From Rhizomys pruinosus (lineage: Eukaryota; Chordata; Mammalia; Rodentia; Spalacidae), in the NCBI GenBank assembly GCA_009823505.1, contig VZQC01011939.1, positions 4,266,327 to 4,330,326 of the forward strand: a stretch of 64,000 nt of DNA. The letters run 5' to 3'. The stretch's first letter is position 1. Every line of letters starts with the position of its first letter. The notes below the pieces were generated by a model that searched no databases, was not told the DNA's origin, and worked only from the letters and a program-made list of their open reading frames with translations. Made by a program: the position numbers and the translations under genes. Positions 58,547-64,000 of this stretch are shown here, piece by piece.

Positions 58547-58702
58547 AGAAGCTATTTTTTTCAAGACAGGGTCTCCCCATAGCCCCAGCTGTCCTAGAAC
58601 TCACTATGTATACAAGGCTAGCCTTGAACTCACAAAAATCTGCCTGCCTCTACCTCCCAAGTGCTGGGATTAAAGGGGTGGACCATCATGCCCGGCTAGC
58701 TT
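58547..58702 (-). repeat. B1-type SINE
   Basis: CAAGACAGGGTCTCCCCATAG, CTGTCCTAGAACTCACTATG, GCCTTGAACTCACAAAAATC and ATCATGCCCGGC are a full reverse B1. Confidence 0.92.
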
Positions 58703-58918
58703 TTGATTTATTTATATGTTTGTGTGTATAAGTGTTTTGCCTTCATGTATGTATGTACACCCACATATGTAAGCCCACAGAGGCCAGAAGAGAGCATCAG
58801 ACCCCTTGGAACTGGAGTTATCATAAGTTATTCGCACCATACTGGTGCTGGGACTCGAATCAAGGTCCTCTACAAGAACAGCCAGTGCTCTTATCCACTG
58901 AGCCATCTCTTCAACCCT
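58703..58918 (-). repeat. B2-type SINE, diverged
   Basis: TTGATTTATTTATATG lead, CCAGAAGAGAGCATCAGACC, CTTGGAACTGGAGTTATC, GGACTCGAATCAAGGTCC (reverse box B) and GAGCCATCTCTTCAACCC give a full reverse B2. Confidence 0.88.
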
Positions 58919-58975
58919 TAAGAAACCATTTTTTAATCAAATGTGTTGGTCATTATACTGGTTTGAATACAGCAT

Positions 58976-59226
58976 TTTTATTTTTTTTTATTACTTTCAT
59001 TTATTTCTGTATGTGTATGAATGTACTGTCTGCATGCAAGTCTGTGCACCCGTGTCGTGCAATGCTGCGGAGGTCAGAAGAGGGTCTCGGATTCCCCTGG
59101 AGCTGGAGTTCTCCTGGAATTGGAGTTTTGGATGGTTCTCAGCCGCCATGTGGGTGCTGGGGATCGAACCCGGGTCCTCTGCAAGAGCGGTCTGCGCTCT
59201 TAACCGCTAGGCCATCTCTCCAGCCC
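58976..59226 (-). repeat. B2-type SINE, well preserved
   Basis: TTTATTTCTGTATGTGTATG, TACTGTCTGCATGCAAGTC, GTGCTGGGGATCGAACCCGG (reverse box B) and GGCCATCTCTCCAGCCC give the reverse of the same young B2 type as at 22454 and 30906. Confidence 0.92.
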
Positions 59227-60019
59227 TAGAGCATTTTTAAAACAAGTCCTTAAGAGCTGTCCCATTAAAATATCTCAGCCAGACTTACAGCCTGCAGAAT
59301 CTGACTGGCCCACAAACATGCTGGCTCCATGTACACACATGTGACCTTTGCCTGGTCCAGTCTCATCACTGTTACTGTAGCATGACAAGGTCTTGGTGCC
59401 TGTCTAGGCCTCTAGAGAACATCCTCCTGAAAGTCTCAAAGAAGGAAGCTGATACACTGATCCTTCCCAGAGGCAGAAAATAAAGAATAAAATATGAAAG
59501 GAAAATAAATTTCCTGTGACGCCAGCATCTCCAAGATATCACAAACCTACTAAGTCTCCATCCATCTCCTACACTGCAAGAAATAGGATGTGTCAGGTAG
59601 GCAGGAGCTGGAGACCATGCAAGTAGTATGTGCATGGTTCACTACAGTGTCCTGATTCTCAGAAGACCTCTTCTCCACCTGGAGATAAGTCCCAAAGATC
59701 AGGAGCTTAGGGCTCTGATGCCAGGACCTGGGAGGGCTGAGCTAGCCAGAGCCATTTCAGATGCCCTGATTCAGCATGGGTGTGCTGAAGGCTTGGCACT
59801 CTATGGTCAGAGATCAGCTTTCTCTGGCCACATACATCAGAGAGCCCTGTATGGAAAGACACCCAAGCAGACACAGAGCAGCAAGAGAGGGAGACAGAAC
59901 AGCTTGGAAGCCATCTGTCCGGGAGAGTCCTGCTACCCCCTCCACCTCTACCCAGGTCTGGCCAGCCTGCACTTGCTGCCTCTGGGGTCTTTGTTCACGC
60001 TTGAGTCAGTTCAAGCTGT
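59227..60019. other. Unique sequence, no gene seen
   Basis: No repeat or domain is recognised. Confidence 0.4.
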
Positions 60020-60250
60020 CTTTTCTTTTCTTTTTGTATTATTTATTTATTTTAATTTTATATGTATGTTTTGCCTGCACGTATGTAAGTGTATATAATG
60101 CCCATGGAGGCCTGAAGAGGGGGTCAGATCCCCCTGGAACTGGAGTTATAAACTGTTGCTAGCTGCCATGTGGGTGCTGGGAATTGAACCTGGGTCCTCT
60201 GCAAGAACAGAGACGGCTCTCAATAACTGCTGAGCCATCTCTCCAGCCCC
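60020..60250 (-). repeat. B2-type SINE, diverged
   Basis: TTTATTTATTTTAATTTTAT lead, GGAGGCCTGAAGAGGGGGTC, CTGGAACTGGAGTTATAAAC, GGGAATTGAACCTGGGTCC and GAGCCATCTCTCCAGCCCC. Confidence 0.9.
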
Positions 60251-61254
60251 AAGCTGCCTTTTCTTAAGACCAGCACCAGCTAGTTTTATAGGTGACACAC
60301 CCAGTGCAGTTATGGCCAACCAGACCTAGAACCACCATGTACGAAGCACCAAGCTCTTGCCCAGCAGCCCAGTAAGTTCTCACAACCCTATGCATTTCAG
60401 CTCCTCTGCCCTCACCACATCAGAAGACTCAGAGAGCCAGCGTGAAGGCACCTGCTCAGGATCAGAATCCAGGATTCAAATCCAGACCATCCATCCCCAG
60501 AGCTTATCATCAAAGCCATTCATGCAACTTCCAATGGCAGCAAGTTCACTTGTAGATAGGAGACCAGAGTACAAGGTTTGACCCTGAAGACACCTTCTCC
60601 TTCCTTAGAGAAGTGGGCTGCAGGCCACCTCAAAGCTGTCAGTAAATCTCCACTGAATAACTGCCAGAGCCATTCCACACCCAGATAATTAGAGCTAAAA
60701 TGATGGCCTTCTCTTCAGGGCACAGGGCCCCCGGAGGAAGTTTATAAACACTTTCAATGTAAGCAGGGAGAAGCCCAAGTCTTGGGGACTTGGGTCTGAG
60801 GCTAAAGGGGCCTCCTCTGGCTATGCTTCTGAGCCCCAGGATCTGCCTGCAGGGGAATACCTGAATGGTACCGTTCCTTTTCAGCTAGAAAAAAGCCACT
60901 CCCAGCCTGGATCAAGAGAGACCCCTGATACCACCAGGACCCACAAAGCCGTCCTGAGGGTGCTTTCCATATCTGCTGACGAAGGTCTCAATAACTGCCC
61001 CTTCATACTGCCCACATCCTCCACATGACAAACTATGCCTGCACAAGCCAGGCAGGAGCCACAAGGAGTGATAACTCGAACAGGTTCCTCCATCATGTCA
61101 ATATTTTCAATAAACAGCCCTTTGCTTGAGTGCTCTCAGGAATATGATTATCATAATTCCCTTCACTTCCTCAAAAGTTGATGTTTACAAGGCTATTCTG
61201 GCAAGAGCAGATGCAGGCTGACTAGGGCACTGTTGAAACTGTGATCCTACTTTT
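60251..61254. other. Unique sequence with a MIR-like trace
   Basis: A reverse MIR-like piece lies at about 60405-60500 (AGAAGACTCAGAGAGCCAGC, GGATTCAAATCCAGACC). No gene is supported. Confidence 0.4.
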
Positions 61255-62690
61255 AATATTGATACTGCCTGTGGCTGGGGAAGAGCCCTGGGCTCAGGAT
61301 CACTGCCTCCCACTGTGGGTAGAGCCCCAGGGTCAGAAATACTGCCACTGGGGTAGAACTGGCAATCAAGAGCACTGCCTGCACTGGGATACAGCAGGAG
61401 TCAGAAGGACTGCCTGCAGAGGGATACAGCAGGAGACAGGAGCACTGCCTGCAGAGGGATACAGCAGGAGACAGGAGCACTGCCTGCACTGGGATACAGC
61501 AGGAGTCAGGAGCACTGCCTGCAGAGGGATACAGCAGGAGTCAGGAGCACTGCCTGCAGAGGGATACAGCAGGAGTCAGGAGCACTGCCTGCAGAGGGAT
61601 ACAGCAGGAGTCAGGAGCACTGCCTGCAGAGGGATACAGCAGGAGTCAGGAGCACTGCCTGCAGAGGGATACAGCAGGAGTCAGGAGCACTGCCTGCAGA
61701 GGGATACAGCAGGAGTCAGGAGCACTGCCTGCAGAGGGATACAGCAGGAGTCAGGAGCACTGCCTGCAGAGGGATACAGCAGGAGTCAGGAGCACTGCCT
61801 GCAGAGGGATACAGCAGGAGTCAGGAGCACTGCCTGCAGAGGGATACAGCAGGAGTCAGGAGCACTGCCTGCAGAGGGATACAGCAGGAGTCAGGAGCAC
61901 TGCCTGCAGAGGGATACAGCAGGAGTCAGGAGCACTGCCTGCAGAGGGATACAGCAGGAGTCAGGAGCACTGCCTGCAGAGGGATACAGCAGGAGTCAGG
62001 AGCACTGCCTGCAGAGGGATACAGCAGGAGTCAGGAGCACTGCCTGCAGAGGGATACAGCAGGAGTCAGGAGCACTGCCTGCAGAGGGATACAGCAGGAG
62101 TCAGGAGCACTGCCTGCAGAGGGATACAGCAGGAGTCAGGAGCACTGCCTGCAGAGGGATACAGCAGGAGTCAGGAGCACTGCCTGCAGAGGGATACAGC
62201 AGGAGTCAGGAGCACTGCCTGCAGAGGGATACAGCAGGAGTCAGGAGCACTGCCTGCAGAGGGATACAGCAGGAGTCAGGAGCACTGCCTGCAGAGGGAT
62301 ACAGCAGGAGTCAGGAGCACTGCCTGCAGAGGGATACAGCAGGAGACAGGAGCACTGCCTGCACTGGGATACAGCAGGAGTCAGGAGCACTGCCTGCACT
62401 GGGATACAGCAGGAGTCAGGAGCACTGCCTGCACTGGGATACAGCAGGAGACAGGAGCACTGCCTGCAGAGGGACACAGCAGGAGACAGGAGCACTGCCT
62501 GCAGAGGGATACAGCAGAAAGTCAGGAGCACTGCCTGCACTGGGATACAGCAGGAGTCAGGAGCACTGCCTGCACTGGGATACAGCAGGAGTCAGGAGCA
62601 CTGCCTGCTGCTGGGGTAGAAACAAGAATCAGAATCAGGAGCACTGCCTGCTGCTGGGGTAGAACCCTAGAGTCAGGAGCACTGATCCTT
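61255..62690 (+). repeat. Minisatellite, 35-bp unit, about 35 copies
   Basis: The core unit begins GGGATACAGCAGGAGTCAGG and ends AGCACTGCCTGCAGA; it is 35 bp long and repeats from 61386 to about 62611. Units from 61491 to 62330 are, by eye, 24 consecutive identical copies. Edge copies carry CACT for CAGA or GAGACAGG for GAGTCAGG. Both flanks (61262-61385 and 62600-62690) hold longer, diverged units with GCTGGGGTAGA. Because 35 is not a multiple of 3 and the unit has no stop in any + frame, an ORF of 473 codons (61241-62662) arises with a 35-residue supercycle. I treat it as a by-product, not a gene. Confidence 0.97.
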
Positions 62691-62931
62691 AACCACTTCT
62701 CAGGAGAATTTTGATGAGAAATGCTGGTGTATCCGAGAGGGAAAGGACTCCATAAGCTCTGGGAGCCTGCAAGCTAAGCCAGTCCTGTGATTGAGATCAG
62801 ATTATTTACTCTTAAAATATCAGTTCATCACATCCTCTTAGCCCTTTGTCAACACAGTTGAGTCTTTCTCTGGGTTCTACTCAACTTCCCTTTGTACTGC
62901 TGTGCCCCTTATACTATATCAAAGTACCTGT
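62691..62931. other. Short unique sequence
   Basis: Nothing recognised. Confidence 0.4.
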
Positions 62932-62971
62932 GGGGCTAGGAAGACAGCTCAGTCAGTAGAGTGATTCCTTG
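62932..62971 (+). repeat. SINE head fragment (ID/B2-like)
   Basis: GGGGCTAGGAAGACAGCTCAG and GTCAGTAGAGTGATTCC resemble a tRNA-derived SINE head. It is cut off by the following MaLR LTR. Confidence 0.45.
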
Positions 62972-63290
62972 TGTTGTGGTATGAATAGAATATGTCCCCT
63001 ACCCCCAGAAGCTCATGTCTTTGAACACTTGGTCCCTAGCTGGTGGCACTATTTGGGAGATTATGGCACCTTAAGGACATGGAGACTAGTTACAGGAAGT
63101 ACATCCTTCAGAGTGGGCTTTGAAGTTTACAGTCCCACCCTCCTTCCTCTTCTCGCTCTCTGCTTCCTGTATGCAATGTGATCAGTCTGCTCCTGACTGC
63201 CACGCTACCCTCATGGTCCTCCCTCCATGAGTCCCATGCCATAATGTACTGTATCTCTTCTGGAACTGTAAATTAAAATAAATCCTGTGA
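62972..63290 (+). repeat. MaLR (ORR1/MT-like) LTR, 3' truncated
   Basis: TGTTGTGGTATGAATAGAAT, AACACTTGGTCCCTAGCTGG, TGGCACTATTTGGGAG and TAAATTAAAATAAATCC follow the MaLR LTR order. It stops after the polyadenylation signal, without the AACTAATACA-type end. Confidence 0.82.
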
Positions 63291-63486
63291 GGTCTGTAGA
63301 TTACTAGTCAAATACAGAGCAGTATGCTGAGGTTCACCAAGCTATGCAAGCAACATTCTCTGAAGCTCAAATGAGATCATTTTAAGACAAAGAGAATCCG
63401 GTTCTAATTACATACAGGCCATACAATATGGTGAACCAAGGCTGAACATTCACTGGTTTGAGCCCACTATTGACCCCAGAATTTAT

Positions 63487-63527
<41 letters not shown>

Positions 63528-64000
63528 CTCTCTGTCAAATACCAAACTTCAGCTTAGGTTAAGCATTGCTCCAAGCTAGCTCTAATAATATTCACTAAGC
63601 AGACATGGTGGCACAGGCATGTAGACCCAGCAATTAGGAAAGAGGGACAAGAAGTTTGTTAGGTGTTCTGTAACATCCTGAGTTACCTAGCAAGGCCCCG
63701 TCTCAGAGGAAGAAAATGGCAACAACGCCGAATAGCAGAGCTTTCCTGGAATCTCAGCCACATAAAGCCAGATGCAACATCTCTGTCCTTGGGTTCCCAA
63801 GATGGGCAGAGCAACAGAGTTCTCACTGTCTGTGTGACCCCAAGTAATTCCTAATCCTTCTGTCCATACACCCTTGTAGACACACAGCCTTCATAAGAGG
63901 TTCTATGGGACAAATACACAATTAAAAAGCAAGCTGCCCTTCTGTTTGCAATGGCTTTGAGATGAAACGCCTAAATGATGTCAGCAACCTCTGGCCCTTT
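63291..64000. other. Mostly unique sequence with (AT)n and a B1-like piece
   Basis: (AT)n occurs at 63488-63522. A diverged + strand B1-like piece lies at about 63602-63716 (ACATGGTGGCACAGGCATG, TAGCAAGGCCCCGTCTCAG). No gene is supported to the window end. Confidence 0.5.

Noticed and set aside
61386..62611. CRISPR-like array
   Set aside because: Units are directly adjacent with no spacers, and the window is a rodent genome.
61241..62662. 473-codon open frame as a secreted or repeat protein gene
   Set aside because: It is forced by a stop-free 35-bp unit read in all three frames in turn; no conserved start context or non-repeat domain is present.

Overview
The window is mammalian nuclear DNA from a rodent. 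It holds B2-type, B1 and B4/ID-type SINEs, rodent-style L1 copies, MaLR/ERVL LTRs, and long (GT)n and purine microsatellites. B2-type SINEs point to a myodont rodent (muroid or dipodoid). The B2 3' parts do not look like the mouse or rat consensus as I know them, but I cannot name the species. I found no host protein-coding exon, tRNA or rRNA gene that I can support. The window reads as intergenic or intronic sequence dominated by transposons and tandem repeats.

Layout: 1-1.55 kb is the 3' end of a + strand L1 whose ORF2 is open from the window edge. 1.69-5.5 kb is a decayed minus-strand L1 with its 5' UTR. 5.5-19 kb is mostly unique sequence with scattered SINEs, an LTR at 17.8 kb and purine or pyrimidine tracts. 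19.2-24.8 kb is rich in tandem repeats: a degenerate AGTCATG array, a ~36-bp array and a nine-copy ~86-bp minisatellite, with an ERVL-like LTR and a B2 between them. 28.8-31.6 kb is a 5'-truncated + strand L1 followed by two B2s and an LTR fragment. 36.7-37.0 kb is a GGA/GAA triplet tract.

The key feature is at 41902-48453: a structurally complete, apparently very young ERV-L (class III) provirus. It has 468-bp LTRs that differ at one position by eye, a perfect 5-bp target duplication, a tRNA-Leu-like primer site, an open gag (562 codons) and an open pol (protease, reverse transcriptase, RNase H, integrase, C-terminal dUTPase). There is no env. Gag and pol lie in one frame separated by a single TGA, and pol has no ATG near its start, so pol expression would need readthrough. 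Gag would build the intracellular particle and the pol enzymes would copy and integrate the RNA; without env the element would move within a cell lineage, not between cells.

After the provirus come a B4 and a MaLR LTR, a TG-rich stretch (51.75-52.24 kb), three ERVL-type LTRs (53.6-56.0 kb), a run of minus-strand SINEs (58.3-60.25 kb) and a 35-bp minisatellite (61.3-62.7 kb). The minisatellite has 24 consecutive identical copies and creates a long but probably meaningless open frame.
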